This document shows, piece by piece, positions 1 to 7,279 of a stretch of 13,602 nucleotides of DNA. Made by a program: the position numbers and the translations under genes. Numbering within the stretch: position 1 is the first letter of the stretch; each line of letters starts with the position of its first letter. Where the stretch lies: contig CAYYJF010000049.1 of the NCBI GenBank assembly GCA_964472175.1, forward strand, positions 1 to 13,602. The letters are read 5' to 3'. The notes under the pieces were generated by a model. That model worked only from the letters and a program-made list of their open reading frames with translations. It searched no databases and was not told the DNA's origin. This DNA is from UBA8389 sp964472175 (GTDB lineage: Bacteria > Bacteroidota > Bacteroidia > Bacteroidales > UBA1402).

Positions 1-687
1 CAGAAGTGGAGTGCGGGTTGTCAGCATTGTTATGTGTATCGTGGCGATGCGAAGCGGGGTGTTGACAGCTCTGTGGTGACGAAAACCAAAACTTTTGATT
101 TGCCTTTGCAGAAGAAACGCGACGGGTCGTATCGGATTCCGTCGGGGTCGTTGGTGTACACCTGTTTTACGTCCGATTTTTTTGTGGCAGATGCCGATGC
201 ATGGCGCAAGGAGGCCTGGGAGATGATTCGACAGCGCAGCGATTTGCGTTTTATGATGATTACCAAGCGGATAGAGCGTTTTAAGGTGTCTTTGCCCGAC
301 GATTGGGGCGATGGTTATGAGCATGTGACCATTTGCTGTACGATGGAAAATCAAGCCTGTGTGGAACAACGGATGCCGGTGTATCGGGTTGCACCCATCA
401 AGCATAAAATCATTATTTGCGAACCAATTCTGGAAAGCATCGACCTGGGTGCCTATGAGATAGGTCATTGGGTCGAGCTGGTGGTGGTTGGTGGTGAATC
501 GGGCCTGGATGCCCGTGTGTGCGATTATCGCTGGGTCTTGGATGTACACGAATTGTGCAAAACGCAGCGCGTGGCTTTTTGGTTCAAGCAAACGGGTGCG
601 CATTTTGTGAAGGATGGAAAAATGTACCGGATAAACCGCAAATTTCAACATGCCCAAGCCCGCAAAGCGGGCCTGAACTTGTTGTAA
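1..687 (+). CDS. DUF5131 family (phage Gp37/Gp68-like) protein, 5' end cut by window
   Basis: The reading frame is open from the first base, so the gene begins outside the window; the first internal ATG is at 34 but homologous sequence (QKWSAGCQHCYVYR) lies before it, so 34 is not the true start. Probably only 10-20 N-terminal residues are missing. Family features seen: a GCxxCY motif at the left edge (the first cysteine of the usual C...CxxC cluster would lie upstream), then MMITKRIERF, a TMENQ segment, IICEPILESIDL, VVVGGESGLDAR and FWFKQTGAHF near the C-terminus. This order is typical of DUF5131, a TIM-barrel-like family resembling radical SAM enzymes and found in phages and bacteria. The reaction and substrate are unknown to me. 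It ends 14 nt before the convergent carB stop. Family assignment is secure from motif order; function is not. Confidence 0.85.
   Translation, partial: QKWSAGCQHCYVYRGDAKRGVDSSVVTKTKTFDLPLQKKRDGSYRIPSGSLVYTCFTSDFFVADADAWRKEAWEMIRQRSDLRFMMITKRIERFKVSLPDDWGDGYEHVTICCTMENQACVEQRMPVYRVAPIKHKIIICEPILESIDLGAYEIGHWVELVVVGGESGLDARVCDYRWVLDVHELCKTQRVAFWFKQTGAHFVKDGKMYRINRKFQHAQARKAGLNLL
656..674 (-). terminator. Possible carB terminator inside the 3' end of the convergent gene
   Basis: Read on the minus strand, AGGCCCGC, loop TTT, GCGGGCTT forms an 8-bp GC-rich stem (one G-U pair) about 28 nt past the carB stop. It is followed by TTGGG rather than a long T run, so it is a weak candidate. On the plus strand the same bases code for the last residues of the DUF5131 protein and the stem is 6 bp. 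Confidence 0.35.
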
Positions 688-701
688 ATGAGGTTAAAGA
701 A

Positions 702-3700
702 TCAATACTCCTGCCAACTTTTGATTTGTATGTCGGCTTCTGACAGGTTGCAGAAGGCTTCGATGAAAGCTGCAGCCAAACGTGAATTGGTGATGAGTGG
801 AATGTTGCGGTCGATGGCTGCGCGGCGAATTTTGAATCCGTTCGTGAGCTCTCTTTTTGACAAATTCTTGGGAATATTGATGATGAGGTCGAAGCGGTGA
901 TCGGCGATCATTTCTACGACGTTTTCGCCATTGCCTGTGCCGTCGGGCCAGGATACTTCGGTGGCCTTGACGCCATTTTCTGCAAGAAATGCACAGGTTC
1001 CTGCGGTCGCATACAGCCGGAATCCTTTGTCTTGCAGCAGCTTGGCGCTGTCCAGCAAATCAACTTTCGATTTCACTGCACCTGAAGAAATCATGATGCC
1101 TTTTTGGGGATCGGGAATGTTGAATCCGGTGGCAATCATTGCTGAAAGCAGGGCTTCATTGAAATCGTCGCCCATGCAGCCGACTTCACCGGTTGAAGCC
1201 ATGTCCACACCCAGTACAGGGTCGGCCAAATGGAGTCTGGAGAAGGAGAACTGGGAAGCTTTAACCCCAATGTGTTCAATGTCGAAGGCTGAGCTGTCGG
1301 CTTTTTCGTAAGGGGCATCCAGCATGATGCGGGTGGCTGTATCAATGAAATTACGTTTGAGCATTTTGGAGACAAAGGGGAAGCTTCGTGAAGCCCTTAG
1401 ATTGCACTCAATCACCTTGACTTCGTTGTTTTTAGCCAGGAACTGAATGTTGAAAGGGCCACTGATGTTGAGCTCTTTGGCAATTTTCTTACTGATTTTC
1501 TTGATGCGTCTGGCGGTTTCAAAATAAATTTTTTGAACGGGGAAAACCAAAGTGGCATCACCGGAATGCACGCCGGCGAATTCGATGTGTTCTGAAATGG
1601 CGTATTCAATGACTTCACCATTGTGGGCAACGGCATCGAATTCAATTTCTTTGGCATTTTGCAAGAAGCGTGAAACGACAACAGGGAATTCTTTGGATAC
1701 GTTTCTGGCTTTTCCCAGGAATTCTTCCAGCTCTTCGTCGTTGTAGCAAACATTCATGGCTGCACCGGACAAAACGTAGGAAGGGCGAACCAAAACGGGA
1801 TATCCGACTGTTTCTACAAATTCCTGAATGTCGTCCATGCTGGTGAGTTCCCGCCATTCGGGTTGGTCGATGTTCAGGTTGTCCAGCATGCTGGAAAATT
1901 TGTGTCGGTTTTCAGCCCTGTCGATGGAAAGGGGAGAAGTGCCCAAAATGGGTACTGCCTGACGGTGCAGTTTCATGGCCAGGTTGTTGGGAATTTGACC
2001 ACCCATGGAGACAATCACGCCTCTGGCTTGTTCCAAATCTACGACATCCAACACACGTTCAAAGGACAATTCATCAAAATACAGGCGGTCGCACATGTCG
2101 TAATCGGTGGAAACAGTTTCCGGATTGTAGTTGATCATGATGGATTTGTAGCCCAGTTTTCTTGCCGTTTGAACTGCATTGACCGAACACCAGTCAAATT
2201 CAACAGAGCTACCGATTCTGTATGCGCCTGAACCCAAAACGATGACCGATTTTTCATTCTTGTAATAGGGAACGTCGTGGTCCGAAAAATCGTAGGTGAG
2301 GTACAGGTAATTTGTTAAATCCGGATGTTCGGAGGCAACGGTGTTGATGCGTTTGACGGAAGGCAGGATGCCCAGTTTTTTTCTGTAAGCACGTGTGCGC
2401 AGCAATTCCTTTTCCATGTTTCCCGCGGGGTGTTCCACAAAACGGGCAATCTGGAAATCGGAGAAGCCCAAACGTTTGGCTTCTTTGATGATGTCTGCAG
2501 GCAGGTCTTCAATGTGATTGTAACCTTCAAGCACTTTGCTGTAGTCGTAAATATTTTTGAGTTTGCCCAAAAACCAGGGATCGATTTTGGTCAATTCGTA
2601 AATGCGGTCGATGCTGTATCCGGCTTTAAAGGCTTCGGCAATGGCGAACATGCGCAAGTCGGTGGGTTTTGACAGCTCGGTTTCCAAATCGGTAAAGGAC
2701 AAATCGTCGTTCCCGACAAAGCCGTGCATGCCTTGTCCAATCATGCGCAAGCCCTTTTGAATGATTTCTTCAAAGGATTTACCGATGGACATGATTTCGC
2801 CCACGGATTTCATGGAGGAACCGATTTCGCGCGAAACGCCGACAAACTTGGTCAAATCCCAACGGGGGATTTTACAGATGATGTAGTCGAGCTGGGGTGC
2901 TGCGTAGGCAGAGTTGGGGGTGCCCATTTCTCCGATTTCGTCCAGTCCGTATCCCAAAGCCAGTTTGGCTGCAACGAATGCAAGGGGGAAACCTGTGGCT
3001 TTGGAGGCCAGTGCTGAAGAACGGCTCAATCGGGCGTTGACTTCAATGACGCGGTAGTCGTTGGTTTCGGCCTGGAATGCATACTGAATGTTGCATTCAC
3101 CCACGATGCCCAGGTGTCGGATGCATTTGATGGACAGATTGACCAACAGGTCGATTTGCTCCTGGTTGAGGGAGCAGGTAGGAGCCACCACAATCGATTC
3201 ACCGGTGTGAATGCCGAGCGGGTCGACATTTTCCATGTTGGCCACGGTGAAACAATGGTCGTTTTTGTCACGGATTACTTCGAATTCAATTTCTTTCCAG
3301 CCTTTCAGGGACTCTTCTACCAGAATCTGGGGTGCAAAGGCAAAAGAGTTGTTGGCCAGTTTGAGGAATTGTTCCATGTTATCGGCGATGCCGCTGCCCA
3401 TGCCGCCCAAAACATAGGCCGAACGTACCATGACGGGAAAACCAATGGTATTGGCTGCTTTGATGGCGTCGTCGATGGTGGTCACAGCTTGGCTTACTGG
3501 TGTCTTGATGTCGGCTTCGGTCAGCTTTTTCACAAAAAGATCGCGGTCTTCTGTGTACATAATGGCTTCGACCGATGTACCCAGTACTTCGACCTTGTAT
3601 TTTTTCAGGATGCCTTTTTGATAAAGTTCTGTGCCGCAATTTAATGCTGTTTGACCGCCAAAGGCCAACAGGATACCGTCCGGTTTTTCTTTCTTGATGA

Positions 3701-3947
3701 TTTCCTCAACAAAAAATGGGGTGATGGGGAGAAAATAAACCACATCTGCAATGCCATCTGAGGTTTGAATGGTTGCGATGTTTGGATTGATTAATACGGA
3801 CTGGATGCCTTCTTCACGTAGGGCTTTTAAAGCTTGTGAACCGGAATAATCGAATTCGCCGGCTTGTCCAATTTTGAGCGCACCTGATCCTAAGACCAGC
3901 ACTTTACGGATGTTCTTCTGCATAAGATTTAATATTTTTTGGGCCAT
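702..3947 (-). CDS. carB: Carbamoyl phosphate synthase large subunit
   Basis: Makes carbamoyl phosphate from bicarbonate, ammonia (delivered by the glutaminase subunit CarA) and 2 ATP, for pyrimidine and arginine synthesis in the cytosol. The 1081-aa product is full length (E. coli CarB has 1073). Domain order: first ATP-grasp half starting GSGALKIGQAGEFDYSGSQ (residues ~20-38), with EVNARLSRSSALASKATG further on; oligomerisation domain; second ATP-grasp half starting VLGSGAYRIGSSVEFDW, with IECNLRASRSFPFVSK; and a C-terminal MGS-type allosteric domain (about 940-1081) with ATAGTCAFL and LIINIPKN. No carA is in the window. The called ATG lies only 3 nt after a 7-bp hairpin (3951-3971). Met9 (ATG ending at 3923) has an A/T-rich leader, begins MQKNIRKVL and would give exactly 1073 aa, so it is a good alternative start. 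The stop is 14 nt from the convergent DUF5131 stop. Confidence 0.97.
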   Translation of the reverse strand: MAQKILNLMQKNIRKVLVLGSGALKIGQAGEFDYSGSQALKALREEGIQSVLINPNIATIQTSDGIADVVYFLPITPFFVEEIIKKEKPDGILLAFGGQTALNCGTELYQKGILKKYKVEVLGTSVEAIMYTEDRDLFVKKLTEADIKTPVSQAVTTIDDAIKAANTIGFPVMVRSAYVLGGMGSGIADNMEQFLKLANNSFAFAPQILVEESLKGWKEIEFEVIRDKNDHCFTVANMENVDPLGIHTGESIVVAPTCSLNQEQIDLLVNLSIKCIRHLGIVGECNIQYAFQAETNDYRVIEVNARLSRSSALASKATGFPLAFVAAKLALGYGLDEIGEMGTPNSAYAAPQLDYIICKIPRWDLTKFVGVSREIGSSMKSVGEIMSIGKSFEEIIQKGLRMIGQGMHGFVGNDDLSFTDLETELSKPTDLRMFAIAEAFKAGYSIDRIYELTKIDPWFLGKLKNIYDYSKVLEGYNHIEDLPADIIKEAKRLGFSDFQIARFVEHPAGNMEKELLRTRAYRKKLGILPSVKRINTVASEHPDLTNYLYLTYDFSDHDVPYYKNEKSVIVLGSGAYRIGSSVEFDWCSVNAVQTARKLGYKSIMINYNPETVSTDYDMCDRLYFDELSFERVLDVVDLEQARGVIVSMGGQIPNNLAMKLHRQAVPILGTSPLSIDRAENRHKFSSMLDNLNIDQPEWRELTSMDDIQEFVETVGYPVLVRPSYVLSGAAMNVCYNDEELEEFLGKARNVSKEFPVVVSRFLQNAKEIEFDAVAHNGEVIEYAISEHIEFAGVHSGDATLVFPVQKIYFETARRIKKISKKIAKELNISGPFNIQFLAKNNEVKVIECNLRASRSFPFVSKMLKRNFIDTATRIMLDAPYEKADSSAFDIEHIGVKASQFSFSRLHLADPVLGVDMASTGEVGCMGDDFNEALLSAMIATGFNIPDPQKGIMISSGAVKSKVDLLDSAKLLQDKGFRLYATAGTCAFLAENGVKATEVSWPDGTGNGENVVEMIADHRFDLIINIPKNLSKRELTNGFKIRRAAIDRNIPLITNSRLAAAFIEAFCNLSEADIQIKSWQEY

Positions 3948-3950
3948 AAA

Positions 3951-3971
3951 CGGCAGTTTTTAACACTGCCG
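3951..3971 (-). terminator. Hairpin between the 389-aa gene and carB (weak terminator or carB leader structure)
   Basis: CGGCAGT and ACTGCCG form a perfect 7-bp stem around a 7-nt loop. On the minus strand it lies 64-84 nt past the stop of the secreted-protein gene and 3 nt before the annotated carB ATG. Only TTTA follows, so as an intrinsic terminator it is weak. It could also act in the carB leader. I see no TAnnTTTG promoter in the 87-bp gap, so carB may be partly read through from upstream. Confidence 0.4.
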
Positions 3972-4034
3972 GAAATCGCTTGCAAGAAAGTGAAAATCCC
4001 CGAGATTGGCAACAGATGAACAGAAGTGCGGACT

Positions 4035-5204
4035 TTATTTCATGAATGAATTTTTGTGGTAGACCTGACTTTTGTAAACGCCGGAACCGCCACTCATCTG
4101 ATTGGTCTTTTTCAGATAGCGCATTCTTGCTTTAGGATCGACAGGTACAACGGAACCATTTTCCAGGGTGAATGATTTCAATGTGGATTTAACAGGCGGG
4201 TAAACAACGGTGATTTCTAAAATTTTGTCTTCACATCCAACCACTACGAATGTTTTTCCCAAAGGTATTCCGTTTTCGATGCTTTTGGCTTTGTAGCGTT
4301 TTTTGGTATCGTAATCGACCAGATAACTGTTTTTGTCAAAGTAAACCCAGGATTCTCTCAAGCCGGCACCAATGAGATAAGATACCCTTGTTTCTTTTGG
4401 GGTGAATTCAATTTTCGGATTGGGGCGGTCTTTTGGAACGGGTCGCTCAATGGTGGTCAATTGGTTGGCAAAAAATCTAGGTGCCTCTCTCCAGATTTTT
4501 GAAGTGAATTTCATGGAAGAAACTTCTTGAAGGCTCAATCGGTTGAAAACCAAATTGTCTGAAACCGATCCACCTTTGTGTGACACACGGGTAAATTCTG
4601 AATCCAGATAATCCCATATCCAGGGAGTGGAAATGGCTTTGCAGGTAAGGTATTTAAATGCGATGAGTTTTTGTTTGTCCGTTCTTTTTGAGTCGGCTAT
4701 CTTTTTGGCAAGTGAAATGAAATCTTGGGTCTGTTGAAGCGCTGTTTGGCTTAGTTTTTCACCCATTTTTGCCGGTTTGATGTTTCCTGCATTTAGCGGT
4801 AGGTCGGAAACCTTGATTTTTAAAAAAGCGATGAATGCACGAATGGGTTTGATGTTGCTTGCGTTGCCCCCGGTTTGAGCGGTAAGAGCTTCGTTCAACA
4901 GTTTGGAAAAAGTCTGTAAATCGGCGTCTATTTTGCTGCCTGAAATGGTTTCCAATTCGTTGTTTTTAAAACTGAAAGTGCTCCAGGTATAGTTTTTAGA
5001 ATTGCGATTACCGCTGCCAATGAGTTGCTGATAGGCAAGTGATTGAATGTTGTAGGTACTGTTTAAATCCCATCTGTTGTCGAGTAAGGTGACTGTCTCT
5101 TCCAGTGCTTCAAGGCTTGTATTTTCTTTGACCATGGTTTGTGCCTGTGTTGAGAAGTAGCTCAAAAACAATAGGATAGCAACAATCTGAAGGACGTTTT
5201 TCAT
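4035..5204 (-). CDS. Secreted protein of unknown function
   Basis: 389-aa protein that I cannot place in a named family. Residues 1-21 form a signal peptide: MKN, a hydrophobic stretch VLQIVAILLFLSYF, then STQA|Q as the likely signal peptidase I site, a common Bacteroidota pattern. There is no lipobox cysteine, so it is not an obvious lipoprotein. Residues ~25-205 look mostly helical and charged. Residues ~270-345 look like a beta-rich domain (SYLIGAGLRESWVYFD, then VDYDTKKRYKAK, GIPLGKTFVVVGCEDKILEITVVYPPV); similar wording occurs in exported Bacteroidota proteins of unknown role, from memory. The tail is basic (KARMRYLKK). The likely site of action is periplasm or cell surface. The ATG at 5204 is directly followed by the signal peptide, which supports this start. 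A promoter-like site lies at 5394-5426, giving a 5' leader of about 180 nt. It sits between carB and gdhA on the same strand without a functional link I can see. Confidence 0.8.
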   Translation of the reverse strand: MKNVLQIVAILLFLSYFSTQAQTMVKENTSLEALEETVTLLDNRWDLNSTYNIQSLAYQQLIGSGNRNSKNYTWSTFSFKNNELETISGSKIDADLQTFSKLLNEALTAQTGGNASNIKPIRAFIAFLKIKVSDLPLNAGNIKPAKMGEKLSQTALQQTQDFISLAKKIADSKRTDKQKLIAFKYLTCKAISTPWIWDYLDSEFTRVSHKGGSVSDNLVFNRLSLQEVSSMKFTSKIWREAPRFFANQLTTIERPVPKDRPNPKIEFTPKETRVSYLIGAGLRESWVYFDKNSYLVDYDTKKRYKAKSIENGIPLGKTFVVVGCEDKILEITVVYPPVKSTLKSFTLENGSVVPVDPKARMRYLKKTNQMSGGSGVYKSQVYHKNSFMK

Positions 5205-5393
5205 GATTTAAGGCTTTAAATTTTATGATCGCTTTTTTTTGAGTAGTATTTTGACGTATTCGCAGCGATAAATAATTGTTTTGGCGCAGCTTGACGAATG
5301 CATTCAAAAACCCTCTTTGTGGTTTGAGGCCGATTGAAAATTAAAAGAAGTACAGGTGTATTCATCTTGTTTTTAAAATGTAGAATGAAAGGT

Positions 5394-5426
5394 CAAATGT
5401 AAATATAAATAAAGGGAATCCCAAAA
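5394..5426 (-). promoter_or_regulatory. Bacteroidota-type promoter for the secreted-protein gene
   Basis: On the minus strand TTTTG (5426-5422) is followed after 20 bp by TACATTTG (5401-5394). This fits the Bacteroidota -33 TTTG / -7 TAnnTTTG consensus. The -33 part lies inside the stem of the gdhA terminator. The predicted start of transcription is near 5387, leaving about 180 nt of leader before the ATG at 5204; I see no clear riboswitch or small gene in that leader. Confidence 0.5.
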
Positions 5427-5444
5427 TTGCTTTTGAGACCCCCT
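5413..5444 (-). terminator. gdhA intrinsic terminator
   Basis: Starting 27 nt past the gdhA stop, an imperfect stem pairs AGGG/CCCT, an AA/CC internal loop, TC/GA, one C-A mismatch and CAAAA/TTTTG around the loop TTGC. On the minus strand it is followed by the T-rich tail TTTATTTATATTT. Position and tail fit a rho-independent terminator. Confidence 0.7.
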
Positions 5445-5470
5445 CTATGTGAAAAGACTTTACAGTGTGC

Positions 5471-6808
5471 TTAGAATACGCCTTGTGCCATCATTGCTTT
5501 TGCAACTTTCATGAATCCGGCAACATTCGCGCCTTTCACGTAGTTTACGAAACCATTGCCTTCGTCACCATATTGAACACATGCGGAGTGGATGTCGGCC
5601 ATGATTTGTTTCAGGCGGGCATCAACTTCTTCGCGTGTCCATGACAAACGCAAGGAGTTTTGTGACATTTCCAAACCAGAGGTAGCAACACCACCGGCAT
5701 TGGCAGCTTTGCCAGGAGCGTAAAGGATTTTTGCAGCGATGAATGCATCAACAGCTTCAGGAGTAGAAGGCATGTTGGCACCTTCAGAAACGGCCATACA
5801 GCCATTGGCCAACAATTGCTTGGCATCGTCGCCATTCAATTCGTTTTGTGTGGCACTTGGCAATGCGATGGTGCATTTTTCACCCCATGGACGACCACCG
5901 GCAACGTATTTGCAACCGTATTTGTCGGCATATTCTTTGATTCTGCCGCGTTGTACGTTTTTCAATTCAAATACGTAATCCAGTTTTTCTTTGGTGATGC
6001 CTTCCGGATCGTAGATGTAACCGTGTGAGTCGGACAAAGTGATGACTTTACCCCCCAATTCCAAAACTTTTTCAGCGGTGTAGGTTGCAACGTTTCCTGA
6101 ACCGGAAATGGCTACGACCTGACCTTTCAGGTCGTTGATCCCTCTGCGTTTCAACATGTTCATTAAGAAATAGATGTTGCCGTATCCGGTAGCTTCCGGA
6201 CGGATCAATGAACCACCAAATTCCAAACCTTTGCCAGTCATGGTGCCGGTAAATTCGTTTTTCATTTGTTTGTATTTGCCAAACATGTAAGCAACTTCAC
6301 GGCCACCAACACCGATGTCACCGGCAGGGATGTCCAAATTAGGACCGATGTATTTGCTCAATTCTTGCATGAAAGCCTGGCAAAAACGCATGATTTCTGC
6401 ATCTGATTTGCCTTTGGGGTTGAAGTCAGAACCGCCTTTACCACCGCCCATCGGCAATGTGGTCAACGCATTTTTAAAGGTTTGTTCGAAAGCCAGGAAT
6501 TTTAAAATACCGGGATACACTGAAGCATGGAATCTGATTCCGCCTTTGTATGGTCCAATGGCCATGTTGTGTTGAACACGATATCCCATGTTGACTTGGT
6601 AGTTGCCTTTGTCGTCCATCCATGTTACACGGAAAGAAATGATTCTGTCCGGAATGCAAAGACGTTCAATTAGGTTTGCTTTTTCGAATTCTGGGTGTTT
6701 GTTGTATTCCTCTTCGATGGACATCAACACTTCTTCAACAGCCTGAATGTATTCAGGTTCATTGGGAAAACGGCGTTTGAGATTCGCCAAAACTTCAGCA
6801 GTCTTCAT
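5471..6808 (-). CDS. gdhA: NADP-type glutamate dehydrogenase
   Basis: Reversibly aminates 2-oxoglutarate with ammonium to L-glutamate; in Bacteroidota it is a main route of ammonium assimilation. The 445-aa length fits the small hexameric (~450 aa) class. Seen: GPYKGGIRFH (Lys88), the glutamate dehydrogenase signature LPMGGGKGGSDF with catalytic Lys124, PAGDIGVGGRE with Asp164, and the Rossmann motif AISGSGNVA. The second strand ends in TLSDSHGYI; SDS at this place, as in E. coli GdhA, points to NADP rather than NAD, though this is inferred. The C-terminus ends FMKVAKAMMAQGVF, usual for the family. The start MKTAEVLANLK is preceded by an A/T-rich leader without Shine-Dalgarno. It is a single-gene unit with its own terminator; a promoter-like site lies about 40 nt upstream. 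Confidence 0.97.
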   Translation of the reverse strand: MKTAEVLANLKRRFPNEPEYIQAVEEVLMSIEEEYNKHPEFEKANLIERLCIPDRIISFRVTWMDDKGNYQVNMGYRVQHNMAIGPYKGGIRFHASVYPGILKFLAFEQTFKNALTTLPMGGGKGGSDFNPKGKSDAEIMRFCQAFMQELSKYIGPNLDIPAGDIGVGGREVAYMFGKYKQMKNEFTGTMTGKGLEFGGSLIRPEATGYGNIYFLMNMLKRRGINDLKGQVVAISGSGNVATYTAEKVLELGGKVITLSDSHGYIYDPEGITKEKLDYVFELKNVQRGRIKEYADKYGCKYVAGGRPWGEKCTIALPSATQNELNGDDAKQLLANGCMAVSEGANMPSTPEAVDAFIAAKILYAPGKAANAGGVATSGLEMSQNSLRLSWTREEVDARLKQIMADIHSACVQYGDEGNGFVNYVKGANVAGFMKVAKAMMAQGVF

Positions 6809-6849
6809 AGTTTTTTGAATAATATTTTTTTGAGGCTAATATCTGGATG

Positions 6850-6857
6850 CAAATATC
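6850..6857 (-). promoter_or_regulatory. Possible gdhA -7 promoter element
   Basis: GATATTTG on the minus strand differs from TAnnTTTG by one base and lies 41-49 nt upstream of the gdhA ATG. A TTTTTTG further upstream is 23 bp away, slightly longer than the usual ~20 bp. Plausible but weak. Confidence 0.35.
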
Positions 6858-7195
6858 AGGATAAATTTTGATATGTTGTGCAAAAAAATATCTTTTTTCA
6901 AAAAAAAGGTGCAATAATTGGTAAAAAGTCAATGATAACCTGAAATAATTCATTAAAAACTGCCATTAACTATCAAAATAATATATTTCACTCTGATTTG
7001 GGTTTACGCTTGTTTTAAAAATGAAGTTACAGCTGTCATTCTGTTTGAATATGCCATAGTATTCTATACAAACGGATAAATAATGAGGTCTGATTGTCGC
7101 ATGAATCAATATTTTTTCGAAAAATTTAAGGAATACGTTTTTTTAGTCATGATCTTATTCGGATGGTATTTTTTTGCGATGCATCCAATGAATTT
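6858..7195. other. AT-rich divergent intergenic stretch without a convincing gene
   Basis: Very A/T-rich DNA with runs of A and T near 6880-6910. A 60-codon reading frame (7083-7265) is hydrophobic but runs straight through a perfect terminator hairpin and has no ribosome-binding or family support, so I do not call it. The heptamer AATGAGG at 7082-7088 is identical to the first bases of the 3' arm of the terminator at 7196-7226 and could pair with its 5' arm. No tRNA or known riboswitch is recognised. Confidence 0.5.
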
Positions 7196-7235
7196 TATTG
7201 CCTCATTTTCTGAGAATGAGGCAATATTTTTTTTT
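7196..7235 (+). terminator. Strong intrinsic terminator upstream of the sugar cluster
   Basis: TATTGCCTCATT and AATGAGGCAATA form a perfect 12-bp stem (7196-7207 / 7215-7226) with the loop TTCTGAG, followed by nine T (7227-7235). This is a textbook plus-strand rho-independent terminator. No plus-strand gene lies upstream within the window's 471-bp divergent region, so it ends either a small untranslated transcript, read-through antisense to gdhA, or a leader of the cluster. Confidence 0.85.
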
Positions 7236-7242
7236 ATATTTG
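7235..7242 (+). promoter_or_regulatory. Promoter (-7 element) of the sugar cluster
   Basis: TATATTTG is an exact match to the Bacteroidota -7 consensus TAnnTTTG and starts on the last T of the terminator tract. It lies 37 nt before the reductase ATG, giving a leader of roughly 30 nt. The -33 box is poor (TCTG at 7209-7212, one mismatch, 22-bp spacer, within the hairpin loop), so strength may depend on an activator. Confidence 0.5.
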
Positions 7243-7279
7243 CCGCACGCCTTATCAAATTATAATACATTCAAAAACC

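Noticed and set aside
3114..3644. 176-codon frame antisense to carB
   Set aside because: Lies wholly inside a strongly conserved carB; the product shows no family features and is a codon-bias shadow.
5110..5307. 65-codon frame overlapping the 5' end of the secreted-protein gene
   Set aside because: Its overlap region is out of frame with the signal peptide of the real gene and it has no recognisable features.
7083..7265. 60-codon hydrophobic reading frame before the sugar cluster
   Set aside because: It runs through a perfect terminator and the promoter, has AT-driven F/I/L content and no supporting start signal.
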